From Candidatus Omnitrophota bacterium (lineage in GTDB: Bacteria > Omnitrophota > Gorgyraeia > Velamenicoccales > Velamenicoccaceae): 64,000 bases of DNA. This document shows, piece by piece, positions 53,792 to 63,460 of the stretch. The stretch covers positions 35,818-99,817 of the forward strand of contig JAGVOQ010000031.1 of NCBI GenBank assembly GCA_020052645.1, written 5' to 3'. How positions within the stretch are numbered: position 1 is the stretch's first letter; each line of letters begins with the position of its first letter. The notes under the pieces are model-generated. The model was given only the letters and a program-made list of their open reading frames with translations, made no database searches and had not been told where the DNA came from. Position numbers and translations under genes: made by a program.

Positions 53792-55128
53792 TTTTCTTTT
53801 ATATTTTTATACACAGCCGTTGACTTTAGCAGATCAATGGCACGCGCGAGCTGAACATCTTCGCTGGATTTTTTTTCAACAGGCGCAGGCTTAGGAACTT
53901 CGGGCAATTTTTTCCCTTCGACTTGTTCAAAAATTTTTTCAACATACTCCTCTTGTTCTAAAGACTTCTTTGCAACATTCGCGTTTGGTTCTACGACGAC
54001 ATCAGGTGTCACGCCTTCATTATGGATCACATGGCCGCCAGGTGTGTAATATCGGCTTGTCGTCAGCTTAATAGCAGAACCGTCTCTCAAAGGCAAAACA
54101 GTCTGCACAGACCCTTTGCCGAACGTCTTGGTACCTATGATAACAGCGCGCTTATGATCCTTTAAAGCCCCGGCTAAAATCTCACTCCCGGAAGCACTGC
54201 CGTCATTAACTAAAACGACCATGGACAACTTTGTATCGTTGTTCCCGAAATTCGAACGATATTCTTCGCTTTCTTTTTCATCACGAGATTTGATCGAAAC
54301 AACAAGCGCCCCTTTGGGCAGGAAGCGCTCTGTCACGTCAATAGCGCGGGTCAAGAGGCCTCCGGGATTATTCCTTAAATCCAGGATCAAACTCTGTATG
54401 CCTTTATTTTTCAAATCAACTAAAACCCTGTCTAAGTCACGAGGCGTATCTTCTCTAAATTCAACCAATTTTAAATATCCTATTGTCCCATCAATAACTT
54501 TTACATCTTTGATATCTTTTACATCGATCTGCGCCCTTTTGAGTTTAAATGAATACAATCTATTGTCTTGCTCGCGCCACACGACAACAGAAACTTCAGT
54601 GCCTGGTTTTCCGCGTAATTTTTTTACGGCTTGATTTAACGTAAAATATTTAATCACCGTCGAATCAATCTTCACAATTCGATCATTCGGCTTAAAACCC
54701 GCTTCCCAGGCAGGCGTCCCCTCCATAGGAGTGATAACGGTTACCAGGCCGTCTTTGATCGTGATCTCGATCCCTATACCGCCAAACTTCCCCTCGGTAT
54801 CGATCTTTAAATCCTCAAATTCCTCTGGAGTCAAAAACTGACTATGCGGATCAAGGTTAGAGACCATCCCCTGAATTGCACCATAGATCAAATCTTCAGG
54901 CTGGACAGCTTCCACATATTGACTCTGAACAAAAGTCAGCGCGTCGGCAAAAAGATCCAATTCCTGATAAGTCTCATCTCTTTTTGTCTGATCAATAGCT
55001 GAAATGGCGAAAGAAGTTAACAAAAAAAGACAGACGAATATAGCGAAAAAAATGGAGCCCACCCGAGCTAAAGCCCAAGGTTCCTTTAGGACGCGGGGTA
55101 TAAAAAACTTCTTTAAATTTTTCGTCAT
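53788..55128 (-). CDS. ctp: C-terminal processing peptidase (S41)
   Basis: 446 residues: N-terminal membrane anchor near 20-42, a PDZ domain (about 95-175: GIGIEITIKDGLVTVITPME, GFKPNDRIVKID), and the S41 core with LDLRNNPGGLLTRAID, nucleophile Ser in VNDGSASGSEILAG and Lys in GTKTFGKGSVQT. A periplasmic protease. Residues RVLKEPWALARVGS before the anchor are encoded by a repeat related to that at 38808-38840. Coupled to gatB and the deacetylase by 4-base overlaps. Confidence 0.95.
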   Translation of the reverse strand: MTKNLKKFFIPRVLKEPWALARVGSIFFAIFVCLFLLTSFAISAIDQTKRDETYQELDLFADALTFVQSQYVEAVQPEDLIYGAIQGMVSNLDPHSQFLTPEEFEDLKIDTEGKFGGIGIEITIKDGLVTVITPMEGTPAWEAGFKPNDRIVKIDSTVIKYFTLNQAVKKLRGKPGTEVSVVVWREQDNRLYSFKLKRAQIDVKDIKDVKVIDGTIGYLKLVEFREDTPRDLDRVLVDLKNKGIQSLILDLRNNPGGLLTRAIDVTERFLPKGALVVSIKSRDEKESEEYRSNFGNNDTKLSMVVLVNDGSASGSEILAGALKDHKRAVIIGTKTFGKGSVQTVLPLRDGSAIKLTTSRYYTPGGHVIHNEGVTPDVVVEPNANVAKKSLEQEEYVEKIFEQVEGKKLPEVPKPAPVEKKSSEDVQLARAIDLLKSTAVYKNIKEK

Positions 55129-56555
55129 TGCTTTAACCTTGCCGCGATGAGATCGCGCAACATCTTGGGGTTCGCCTTTCCTTGTGAAAGCCTCATCACC
55201 TGTCCCACCAAATACATAAGAGCATTTTCCTTACCCGCCAGGTAATCATCAACTGATTTTTTATTTGCGGCAACAACTTCTTCAATCATTTTTTTAAGCT
55301 CATCCGTATCCGAGACCTGAGATAAATTCTTTTCTGAAATGATCACATCAGGATCTTTGGAAGTTTCCAGCATTTGGAACAAAACATCTTTTGCCACGAG
55401 ATTGCTGACAGTCCCATTCTCAACCAAGGATATTAAACGCACCAGACGCTCAGACGTCAATCCCAAAGCGCAAATTGAAACATTTCGATTATTCAATTCA
55501 GCAGAAATCGGGCCTATCAGCCAATTGGCGATTTTTTTATGTAGAGGCAAGACCTTCAAACACGCTTCAAAAAAATCAGCTAAATCTTTATCCGAGATAA
55601 GAACCGAGGCCTCTTTCTCTAAGAAACCAAAAGAGTCCATAAAACGCTTGAGCCGCGCTTGTGGCAACTCTGGAAGACTCGCGCGAATTTCTTCGATTTC
55701 CTTTTGAGCAAAAGAAAAAGGCGGCAGATCCGGTTCCGGAAAATAGCGATAGTCGTGGGCCTCCTCTTTTGAGCGCATAGAAAACGTCTGCTCTTTTTTT
55801 TCATCCCAAAGCCTTGTTTCCTGGACTATTTTCTCCCCACCCTCTAGGCATTCAGTCTGTCGTCGAATTTCAAAACTCAAGCCCGCTTTCACGGCCTTAA
55901 AAGAATTCATATTTTTTAATTCAGTCTTAACACCGAGTTTTTTCTCGCCCTTAGGCTTTAAAGAAATATTTGCGTCACAGCGTAACGACCCCTTTTCCAT
56001 ATCACAATCCGAAACATCCAGATATCTCAAGATCATTTTCAGGTCGGTTAAATAGGCATACGCTTCTTCAGGGGAAAACAATTCAGGCTCGCTGACAATT
56101 TCTAAAAGAGGCGTCCCGGCACGGTTGTAATCCACGTAGCTAAAAGGCTCAGACTCTGAATGGATAAGCTTACCCGCATCTTCTTCCATATGGACCCTCG
56201 TGATTCCGACGCGTTTCTTTATCCCGTTATTTTCAATATCTAAAAACCCGCGTTCGCTCAAAGGCTTATCAAACTGTGATATCTGAAAATTTTTAGGCAG
56301 ATCCGGATAAAAATAATTCTTGCGATCAAACTTAATATAATCTCTGATGGAACAGTTAAACGCAAGAGCCACCTTGACAGCGCTTTTTAACACTAAAGCA
56401 TTTAAAACAGGCAATGCGCCCGGCAACCCGAGGCAGACAGGGCAGATATTAGTATTTTCCCTGACGCCAAAAACATTGGCGCAGCCGCAAAAAGCCTTCG
56501 TGGCTGTATTGAGCTGAACGTGAACTTCCAATCCTATAACTGGTTCGTATTCCAT
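55125..56555 (-). CDS. gatB: Asp/Glu-tRNA amidotransferase subunit B
   Basis: tRNA-binding kinase subunit of GatCAB, which makes Gln-tRNA and/or Asn-tRNA from mischarged tRNA. 476 residues: IGLEVHVQLNTATKAFCGC, the zinc cysteines to CPVCLGLPGALP, FDRKNYFYPDLPKNFQISQ, AGTPLLEIVSEPEL, MEKGSLRCDANIS and the C-terminal YqeY-like tail (LVGQVMRLSQGKANPK). Follows gatA after 237 bases of inverted repeat. Confidence 0.97.
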   Translation of the reverse strand: MEYEPVIGLEVHVQLNTATKAFCGCANVFGVRENTNICPVCLGLPGALPVLNALVLKSAVKVALAFNCSIRDYIKFDRKNYFYPDLPKNFQISQFDKPLSERGFLDIENNGIKKRVGITRVHMEEDAGKLIHSESEPFSYVDYNRAGTPLLEIVSEPELFSPEEAYAYLTDLKMILRYLDVSDCDMEKGSLRCDANISLKPKGEKKLGVKTELKNMNSFKAVKAGLSFEIRRQTECLEGGEKIVQETRLWDEKKEQTFSMRSKEEAHDYRYFPEPDLPPFSFAQKEIEEIRASLPELPQARLKRFMDSFGFLEKEASVLISDKDLADFFEACLKVLPLHKKIANWLIGPISAELNNRNVSICALGLTSERLVRLISLVENGTVSNLVAKDVLFQMLETSKDPDVIISEKNLSQVSDTDELKKMIEEVVAANKKSVDDYLAGKENALMYLVGQVMRLSQGKANPKMLRDLIAARLKQ

Positions 56556-56589
56556 AGTTTTATATTTAAAATTGATCTTGTCTTAACAT

Positions 56590-56792
56590 CACAAGTTCAA
56601 AAATCACATGTTTAATAACTTATATACAAGAAACCCTAAACACTAAACTCTAAATCCTAAACAAACCCAAAATCTAAAAGTTTAAATTTAAAAAAATATT
56701 TTTGTTTTGAGTTTTGTATTTATTTAGAGTTTAGTATTTTGGGTTTAGAGTTTAACCTTATGACCTTATGACGTTGTGACCTTTGTACTTCT
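56590..56792. repeat. Long inverted repeat with CTAAACTCTAAA-type arms
   Basis: Left arm about 56631-56685 (CCCTAAACACTAAACTCTAA, ATCCTAAACAAACCC), right arm about 56711-56757 (GAGTTTTGTATTT, AGAGTTTAGTATTTTGGG, TTTAGAGTTTAACC), giving a long imperfect hairpin with an AT core. The right end has TTATGACCTTATGACGTTGT units. It fills the gatA-gatB gap. Confidence 0.75.
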
Positions 56793-58241
56793 TTACAACT
56801 TCGGCTTCTCTTTATGCCAAGGCGTATTCTGTTCATACTGAAAAGCTAACCGATAAATATCCTCTTCTCCAAACGGCTTGCCAATAATTTGCATCCCGAG
56901 TGGCAAGCCCTTCTTGGTAAAACCACACGGCAAAGATATCGCCGGTAAACCCGCCAAGTTAACGGAGATTGTGTAGATATCAGACAAATACATGCTTAAA
57001 GGATCATCCATCTTCTCGCCGATCTTAAAAGCCGGCGTGGGTGACGTTGGAGTTAAGATAACATCAAAATCACTAAAAACCTTATCGAAATCCTGCTTAA
57101 CTAGGGTCCTCACTTTTAAAGCCCTTGAATAATACGCGTCATAATAGCCGCTAGACAATACATAGGTTCCCAGGATAATCCTCCGCTTAGCTTCAGCACC
57201 AAACCCCTGGCCGCGGCTCTCTTTATACATAGAGATCAACCCTTTCGAATCATTATCATTACCAGATTGAGCTCTAAAACCGTACTGAACGCCGTCAAAA
57301 CGCGCCAGATTCGATGATGCTTCAGCAGTCGCAATAATATAATAAACCGCAACAGCATACTCTGTGTGAGGCAAGCTGACTTCTTTAAAAATAGCTCCCA
57401 GAGACTCTAGTCTTGCCTTGGCTTCTTCCAAAGAAGCACGCACTTCAAGGTCCATGCCTTCAACAAAATATTCTTTCGGGAGTGCGACACGCATTCCCTT
57501 AACATCTTTTCCTAAAATTTTTAAATAATCCGGTACAGGCATCGGCACAGACGTCGAATCACGCTCATCATAACCTGCGATTACTTTTAATAAAAGTGCG
57601 TTATCTCTGATATCTTTTGTGAAGGGTCCTATTTGATCCAAACTTGAAGCAAAAGCAATAAGTCCATAACGCGAAACGCGTCCATAGGTCGGCTTCAAGC
57701 CCACAACGCCACATAAAGATGCTGGCTGACGGATAGAGCCGCCCGTGTCCGATCCCAGGCTCATGATCACTTCATCAGCTGCCACAGCCGCTGCAGACCC
57801 ACCACTTGAACCTCCGGGCACACAATCAAGATCCCAAGGATTGCGCGTCGGGTAAAAACAGGACGTCTCGCACGAAGACCCAAAAGCAAATTCATCCATA
57901 TTTGTTTTTCCAAAAATGATAGCACCGCTGTTTTTAAGTTTTTCAACCACGGTCGCGTCATAGGGCGCCCTGAATCCTTTTAAGATGCGCGAAGAACATT
58001 CCGTCAAATCACCCTTGCTACAAATATTATCTTTAATGGCAACGGGGATTTGAGCCAAAGGCCCATCTGCATCTTGTCTGATTTTGACTTGATCAAAAAA
58101 AGGAGTCCGCGCAAACGCCCGAACCTTAGATTCCGTCTCTTCATAACGAATTTTCACATCATTCAAAATATCTGTCGGAGTATTTCTTCCAGAATCAAGA
58201 AGATTTTTTAATTCGTGGGCTGTTAAAAAATTTAATTTCAT
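56793..58241 (-). CDS. gatA: Asp/Glu-tRNA amidotransferase subunit A
   Basis: Glutaminase/amidase subunit. 482 residues with the Ser-cisSer-Lys triad: Lys in [13 protein letters not shown], Ser in [12 protein letters not shown], and the linker [17 protein letters not shown]; the ending [20 protein letters not shown] is typical. Separated from gatC by a MITE-like element of about 145 bases. Confidence 0.97.
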   Translation of the reverse strand: MKLNFLTAHELKNLLDSGRNTPTDILNDVKIRYEETESKVRAFARTPFFDQVKIRQDADGPLAQIPVAIKDNICSKGDLTECSSRILKGFRAPYDATVVEKLKNSGAIIFGKTNMDEFAFGSSCETSCFYPTRNPWDLDCVPGGSSGGSAAAVAADEVIMSLGSDTGGSIRQPASLCGVVGLKPTYGRVSRYGLIAFASSLDQIGPFTKDIRDNALLLKVIAGYDERDSTSVPMPVPDYLKILGKDVKGMRVALPKEYFVEGMDLEVRASLEEAKARLESLGAIFKEVSLPHTEYAVAVYYIIATAEASSNLARFDGVQYGFRAQSGNDNDSKGLISMYKESRGQGFGAEAKRRIILGTYVLSSGYYDAYYSRALKVRTLVKQDFDKVFSDFDVILTPTSPTPAFKIGEKMDDPLSMYLSDIYTISVNLAGLPAISLPCGFTKKGLPLGMQIIGKPFGEEDIYRLAFQYEQNTPWHKEKPKL

Positions 58242-58252
58242 TCGATTACCTT

Positions 58253-58396
58253 TAATGAGCGCTTAACTTATGGAATATTTACATGACATAAGTTAAAAAC
58301 GCGAATAGATCCTTGACATTTACCTTCAATGAAATAATAGGTAGATGTCAAGGATTATCTCGGGCAATAGACTTATGTTCGCTTTTGCTCCATAAG
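58253..58396. repeat. MITE-like palindromic element, copy 2 (gatC-gatA spacer)
   Basis: Outer ACATAAGT / ACTTATGT, inner CCTTGACATTTACC / GGTAGATGTCAAGG (one mismatch). Starts TAATGAGCGC and shares long blocks with the copy at 4101-4237. It begins 12 bases past the gatA start codon's upstream edge and ends one base from the gatC stop. Confidence 0.8.
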
Positions 58397-58397
58397 C

Positions 58398-58688
58398 CTA
58401 GCCCTCGATGACTTTCGGTACTTTAAAAAATTGGCCTTGTTTTGCAGGGGCGCTATCCATAACAAGCTTCGGATCCAAAGACGATTTAACGATATCAGGC
58501 CTCGTGACATTTTTAATATCTAAAACATGCGCAGCTGGCATGATCGCGCTTACATCAAGCTTTTTAAGCTGATCGATATACTCAAAAATGCCTTCCAATT
58601 GTTTTTGGAAATGTTCGATTTCGCTCTCGCTCAAGCCGATACGAGCCAAATTTGCGATATAACGAACATCCTCTTTGGATATGGCCAT
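58398..58688 (-). CDS. gatC: Asp/Glu-tRNA amidotransferase subunit C
   Basis: Small subunit that fastens GatA to GatB. 96 residues: VRYIANLARIGLSESEIEHF, EGIFEYIDQLKKLDVS, then the wrapping C-terminal tail with RPDIVKSSLDPKLVMDSAPA and FFKVPKVIEG. First of the gatC-gatA-gatB order. Confidence 0.96.
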   Translation of the reverse strand: MAISKEDVRYIANLARIGLSESEIEHFQKQLEGIFEYIDQLKKLDVSAIMPAAHVLDIKNVTRPDIVKSSLDPKLVMDSAPAKQGQFFKVPKVIEG

Positions 58689-58785
58689 ACTTTTGATCCT
58701 TTTTTGTCGTAACTTAATGTCTTATATAGTTTTTCACTATATCATTGCTCGTATGAAAAGTCAAAGATTGTTCAAGAGGTTTTAT

Positions 58786-59607
58786 TTAATAAGCACGCAA
58801 TAAAGAATTGCTTAACTGCGCGAAATCGCTAAGCTTAAGTTCTTCGGCACGGCGCTCACAAAAAAACTGAAAAGGCAATTCTTTCAAATCGTCCTTAGAC
58901 ACCAGCGTTGACAAAGAAGTGTAGAGCTTCTTCCTTCTTTGACCGAAAGCTGCCCGGACCACCTTAAAAAAAAGCTTTTCAGATTTTACGGTAAAACCTC
59001 TCTCTTGAGGCGTTTTTGGCTTAAGCCTCAAGAAACAAGAATCAACCTTTGGCGCGGGCCAAAACGATCCTTTTTTGATTTTAAAAAGGACTTCAGGCGT
59101 ACAAAAATAATTCGCAAAGCAGGTCAAAGAACTATAATCCTTGGATCCGACGCCTGCGGTCAACCTTACACCTACTTCTCTCTGTACTGTAATAAAAATA
59201 TCATCAACATAACTTATGCTATTAAAAAGATGCTCCAGTATAGGCGTTGTGATGTAATAAGGGAGATTGCCTATAATTTTAAAGCTTGAGATCGCGTGAA
59301 GACGAGCATATTTTTTGATATCGAATTTTAAAATATCTTTGCAGATAATTTTAGCGGAAGGATTTTCTTTTGTTTCTTCTTTTAAAATTGCACAGAAGCG
59401 CCTATCCACTTCCACCGCGACAAGTCGACGGACTTTTGGCAACAACTCAAAAGTCAGGGCCCCCATTCCGGGGCCGATTTCTAAAATGCTCATTTTTTTA
59501 GATAACGGTATTGCCGCAACAATTTTTTTTATTATATTTTTGTCGTTAAGGAAATTCTGGCCGAATCGCTTGAGAGGCGTTAAGAATAAATTCATTTCGG
59601 AGAGCAT
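58786..59607 (-). CDS. rsmA: 16S rRNA (adenine1518/1519-N6)-dimethyltransferase
   Basis: Dimethylates two adenines in helix 45 of 16S rRNA. About 273 residues: KRFGQNFLNDKNIIKKIV, SAM motif ILEIGPGMGALTFEL, VAVEVDRRF, and the catalytic NLPYYITTPIL. The exact start is open: 59607 (MLSEM), 59595 (MNLF) or a TTG at 59622; all overlap or abut the pdxA end. Usual length is about 270. Confidence 0.95.
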   Translation of the reverse strand: MLSEMNLFLTPLKRFGQNFLNDKNIIKKIVAAIPLSKKMSILEIGPGMGALTFELLPKVRRLVAVEVDRRFCAILKEETKENPSAKIICKDILKFDIKKYARLHAISSFKIIGNLPYYITTPILEHLFNSISYVDDIFITVQREVGVRLTAGVGSKDYSSLTCFANYFCTPEVLFKIKKGSFWPAPKVDSCFLRLKPKTPQERGFTVKSEKLFFKVVRAAFGQRRKKLYTSLSTLVSKDDLKELPFQFFCERRAEELKLSDFAQLSNSLLRAY

Positions 59608-60545
59608 TTTGTCCACAAACAAGCCAGGCGAAGCGCTTCTTCCATTGAATGATGATCGGCGATATTTTTTCCTGCGATATCAAAAGCTGTGCCGTGCAAA
59701 GGCGACGTTCTAATAAAAGGCAGGCCGATCGTCACGTTAACACCTTTTTGAAAAGAAGCCATTTTAAAAGGAATCAGTCCCTGGTCATGATACATCGCCA
59801 TAACTAAATCAAACTCACCCTGACGGGCTCTGCGAAAAATCGTATCAGCCGCAAACGGCCCAAAAAAATATTCTCCACGAACTTTATTAAGCTTCTTGAT
59901 CGCAGGAATAATAGAAGCCTTCTCTTCGCTTCCAAAAAGACCCGATTCACTGGCATGAGGATTCAAGCCACAGACAGCGATTGAAGGATTTTTTATTTTT
60001 ACGATATCTTTTAAGAATTTTAATACGAAATCACCACAGCGTTCAATCTTTGTCTCTGTGATCGATCTTATGGCATCTTTCAACGACATGTGCCGAGTCG
60101 CTAAAACAACTTTAAGCGCATCCGAAACAAAAACCATCTCAACATGCGAAACGCCAAAAGCATGCGCCAAAAACTCAGTATGCCCAGGCCACAAGAAACC
60201 TGCGCGGGCTACATGCTCTTTAGATAAAGGCGCAGTCACCAAACCATAGCACTCCCCTTTTTTAATAAGATTCACCGCGACCTTTAAATATTCCAGAGTC
60301 GCCTGAGCTGTTTCTTTAGAAGGAGCTCCGGGACTAAAATATTCAGGCGTTACATTCTTTAGATCAAGCAGACGGACATTCTTTTGATTCTTAAAACCGT
60401 AGCGCGACAAAACAAAAAGATCCCCGCAAACGTAAAACGTCGCATCCTTGACATGCTTCAAAGCGCCCAAAGCCTTGACCAAGACTTCAGGGCCAATGCC
60501 GGTGGGTTCCCCCATGCTGATGGCAATACGGATATTTTTTTTCAT
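59592..60545 (-). CDS. pdxA: 4-hydroxythreonine-4-phosphate dehydrogenase
   Basis: Oxidises 4-phosphohydroxy-threonine in pyridoxal phosphate synthesis. 317 residues: ISMGEPTGIGPEVLVKAL, TAPLSKEHVARAGFLWPGHT, CGLNPHASESGLFG, YHDQGLIPFKM and GLPFIRTSPLHGTAFDIAGK, with the conserved metal His residues. Works with pdxJ elsewhere in the window. Its ATG overlaps the SurA-like gene stop (ATGA). Confidence 0.97.
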   Translation of the reverse strand: MKKNIRIAISMGEPTGIGPEVLVKALGALKHVKDATFYVCGDLFVLSRYGFKNQKNVRLLDLKNVTPEYFSPGAPSKETAQATLEYLKVAVNLIKKGECYGLVTAPLSKEHVARAGFLWPGHTEFLAHAFGVSHVEMVFVSDALKVVLATRHMSLKDAIRSITETKIERCGDFVLKFLKDIVKIKNPSIAVCGLNPHASESGLFGSEEKASIIPAIKKLNKVRGEYFFGPFAADTIFRRARQGEFDLVMAMYHDQGLIPFKMASFQKGVNVTIGLPFIRTSPLHGTAFDIAGKNIADHHSMEEALRLACLWTKCSPK

Positions 60546-61453
60546 TTGGAATCTCGTATAGAAATATACGCTTTATCTTTAAGGCTCTCAACCCATTCCT
60601 TGAGCCGCACGATGGTCTTTGCCTGTTCAAGTTCTGCGGAAATGACATCTTTAACATTTTCCAGAGGCTCTCGCAAAGACGGAAGGCGATCTTTAGCAAG
60701 GAAAATATAAAAACCATCGTTGACTTCAATGGGCTTTGAATACTCGCCGCTCTTTAGCTTAAAAATAACATCCTCTAATTCTTTTTTCAACTGGCCACGG
60801 CTGACTTTTTCAAGGCCGGCTTTTTCAGAATAAGCTTTAGCAACCTCTTTAAAATCACGCCCTGCGGATAACTCTGTTTCAACTTTTTTTAAAGTCTCTT
60901 TCTTCGTCACAAAAATTGAATCAACCTCCAAGGTTTCAGGGGTCATGTATTTATCCTGATGCTCATTGAAATAATCCGTGATTTCCTTAGGGCTTATATT
61001 CACCTTATCCTTAACTTCTCGCTGTATAAGGGTGTAGATCATAAACTGATTCCTAAACTTCTTCTTCAATTCCGATAAACTCAAGCCCTCACTTTTGAGC
61101 GCTTCCATAAAAACAGCTTCACCGCCAGCTCTTTCTTTCAAATCTTTAACACGGTCATCAATAACGCTTTCATCGATCTTTAATTTTTGATCCTTAGCCT
61201 CCTGCAAAATCAGACGATCTTCGATCATTCGATCTAAACAAAATTTCCTAAGCTCCTCTTGAGTTTTATCGGCAGTCTCCGGGGCCTGCTCCATCGCCGC
61301 CAATTTCACAAAAGTAAGCAGCTCGCCTTCTGTAATGATGTCCTTATTGACGACAGCGACAATCTTATCCAACTGCTCGGCGCCGACACTACTTGCTAAA
61401 AATAAACTTAAAATAATCACAAGAACAAACTTAAATTTCATGTTTTGTATCAT
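60542..61453 (-). CDS. SurA-like periplasmic peptidyl-prolyl isomerase
   Basis: About 303 residues: signal peptide (FVLVIILSLFLASSVGAEQ), SurA N-terminal chaperone helices (LDKIVAVVNKDIITEGELL), one parvulin domain at about 165-265 (VDSIFVTKKETLKKVETELS, NDGFYIFLAKDR), and a C-terminal helix. It probably escorts outer-membrane proteins, which implies a diderm envelope. Start 61453 is chosen for AGGTGG 5 bases upstream. Confidence 0.88.
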   Translation of the reverse strand: MIQNMKFKFVLVIILSLFLASSVGAEQLDKIVAVVNKDIITEGELLTFVKLAAMEQAPETADKTQEELRKFCLDRMIEDRLILQEAKDQKLKIDESVIDDRVKDLKERAGGEAVFMEALKSEGLSLSELKKKFRNQFMIYTLIQREVKDKVNISPKEITDYFNEHQDKYMTPETLEVDSIFVTKKETLKKVETELSAGRDFKEVAKAYSEKAGLEKVSRGQLKKELEDVIFKLKSGEYSKPIEVNDGFYIFLAKDRLPSLREPLENVKDVISAELEQAKTIVRLKEWVESLKDKAYISIRDSK

Positions 61454-61467
61454 CATTACCACCTGCC

Positions 61468-63414
61468 TTAATGGGTTAAACTCTTATTCAAAGTTGAAAC
61501 AGCATCGCGTAACAAGCGGCAATACAAATCAAAACCAACAGCTGAAATATGTCCATGCTGCTCGACGCCCAATAAATTACCCGCTCCCCTTATTTCAAGA
61601 TCCTCCATAGCAATCTTAAATCCGGATCCTAACGCACTGTACTCGCGAATAGCCTCTAATCGTTTTCTTGCTTCCATAGACAAAAGCTTTCCCGAACGCA
61701 CAACAAAATACGCGTACGCCTTACGCGTAAACCGACCCACGCGCCCGCGCATTTGATGCAAATCCGCTAACCCGAAACAATCCGCATTATTAATAACAAT
61801 GGTATTTGCATTCGGCACATCGATCCCCGACTCAATGATCGTCGTAGACACTAAACAATCGATTTTATTATTTAAAAAATCGACCATAATTTTTTCTAAT
61901 ACGCTTGAGGCCATTTGACCATGAGCAAATTCGATGCGCGCGCCTTTTGGCGCAAGGCCTTTGACCACATCCCGCACCTCTTCAATATCTTCAACCCGAT
62001 TATGCACAAAATAAACCTGGCCCTTCCTACGCAGCTCGCGCTCAATCGCCTGTTTCAACAAAACCTTGTCATATTCGACAACGTGCGTCTCGATCGCCAT
62101 CCGGTTTTCCGGCGGCGTATTAACTACGGAAATATCCTTGACCCCCATCAGCGACATATACAGAGTACGCGGAATAGGCGTTGCCGTTAAGGTCAATACA
62201 TCAACCATCGACCGCATCTCTTTAAGCTTTTCCTTTGATTTCACGCCAAACCGCTGCTCCTCATCTATAACAACAAGCCCTAAATCCTTAAAACGTATGT
62301 CTGAAGAAAGAAGTCTATGGGTACCAATAACAATATCGACATGTCCTGTCGCAACTCCGTTGATGATAACTTTTTGCTCGCGAGATGACCTAAAACGACT
62401 GAGCATTTCTACACGCACAGGAAAAGCTTTTAACCGTTTTAAAAAATTTTGGTAATGCTGTTCTGCCAAGATCGTCGTTGGAACAAGGATCGCAACCTGC
62501 TTATCATCCATGACGCATTTAAAAGCCGCGCGCATAGCGATTTCAGTTTTGCCATACCCCACATCCCCGCACAGAAGCCGATCCATAGGATACGTTGCCT
62601 GCATATCTTTCTTGGTTTCAATGAGCGCTTTTAACTGATCCTCTGTTTCCTTGAAAGGAAAAGTCTTTTCGAAATCCGCCTGCCAATCTGTATCTTTTGA
62701 GTAAGAGAAACCCCCCAATGTTTTTCTTAAGGCTTGAAGTTTTAAAAGATCCAACGCTACCCTAACGGTCGCCTTCTGCGCCTTAAGTTTTGAACGCCTC
62801 CACTCTCCTGAACCCAATCGATGGATGAGCGGCTTATGACCAAAAGAGGTATATTTCTGCACCAGATGCATCTGGTCTACGGGAACGAAGAGCCTGTCTT
62901 CTCCGGCATAGCGAATGACCATGTGATCTCGTATGCCCCCGTCGCGCGTCACTTTCTCAAATCCTAAAAAAATCCCGATGCCATGCTGCTGATGAACAAC
63001 ATAATCACCTTTTTTTATGTCAACGAACGTATTAAGCGGAAAAACCTCTTTAATTTCTAAAGCTGCCTGACGACGCAATATTTTTTTAGGCAGCAAAATA
63101 ACGATTTTGTGATTCCAGAAAGGCTTACCGGTTGCAAGACTATAACTTTCAATCGAATGAATGAGGTCATTATCCCACTCGATCCGAACCGGATATTCAA
63201 ACGTTGCCGGAAATACATCGACAATGCCGCCGCGCCTCGAAAAATCCCCCTCTTCCGCAACCTTACTTTGATGCTTATACCCGAATTTCAATAAATGAGC
63301 GGCAAACGACTCCATCGGGATCGTCTGTCCCTCGAAAAATTTAAACGTACTAAAACTTATGTCCGAGGGTTCTTCTTCGCACTTTGTTAGATCATCATCT
63401 GATAAAAGTGTCAT
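61468..63414 (-). CDS. mfd: Reduced transcription-repair coupling factor (Mfd-like)
   Basis: 648 residues where Mfd normally has 1,100 or more. It starts with a D2-like UvrA-binding module (SRRGGIVDVFPATFEYPVRI), then goes almost directly to the RNA-polymerase interaction domain (KKGDYVVHQQHGIGIFLG, LFVPVDQMHLVQKY) and the RecG-like translocase (CGDVGYGKTEIAMRAAFKC, VVIDEEQRFGVKSKEKL, ESGIDVPNANTIVI, GRVGRFTRKAYAY). Domains D1a, D1b and D3 and the C-terminal D7 are missing. No adjacent frame supplies them, with 46 bases to secF upstream. Translocase motifs are intact. Confidence 0.85.
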   Translation of the reverse strand: MTLLSDDDLTKCEEEPSDISFSTFKFFEGQTIPMESFAAHLLKFGYKHQSKVAEEGDFSRRGGIVDVFPATFEYPVRIEWDNDLIHSIESYSLATGKPFWNHKIVILLPKKILRRQAALEIKEVFPLNTFVDIKKGDYVVHQQHGIGIFLGFEKVTRDGGIRDHMVIRYAGEDRLFVPVDQMHLVQKYTSFGHKPLIHRLGSGEWRRSKLKAQKATVRVALDLLKLQALRKTLGGFSYSKDTDWQADFEKTFPFKETEDQLKALIETKKDMQATYPMDRLLCGDVGYGKTEIAMRAAFKCVMDDKQVAILVPTTILAEQHYQNFLKRLKAFPVRVEMLSRFRSSREQKVIINGVATGHVDIVIGTHRLLSSDIRFKDLGLVVIDEEQRFGVKSKEKLKEMRSMVDVLTLTATPIPRTLYMSLMGVKDISVVNTPPENRMAIETHVVEYDKVLLKQAIERELRRKGQVYFVHNRVEDIEEVRDVVKGLAPKGARIEFAHGQMASSVLEKIMVDFLNNKIDCLVSTTIIESGIDVPNANTIVINNADCFGLADLHQMRGRVGRFTRKAYAYFVVRSGKLLSMEARKRLEAIREYSALGSGFKIAMEDLEIRGAGNLLGVEQHGHISAVGFDLYCRLLRDAVSTLNKSLTH

Positions 63415-63460
63415 GATGATTATCGTTCTATTTTTTCAAAACAACATTTCAAAAAAAACA

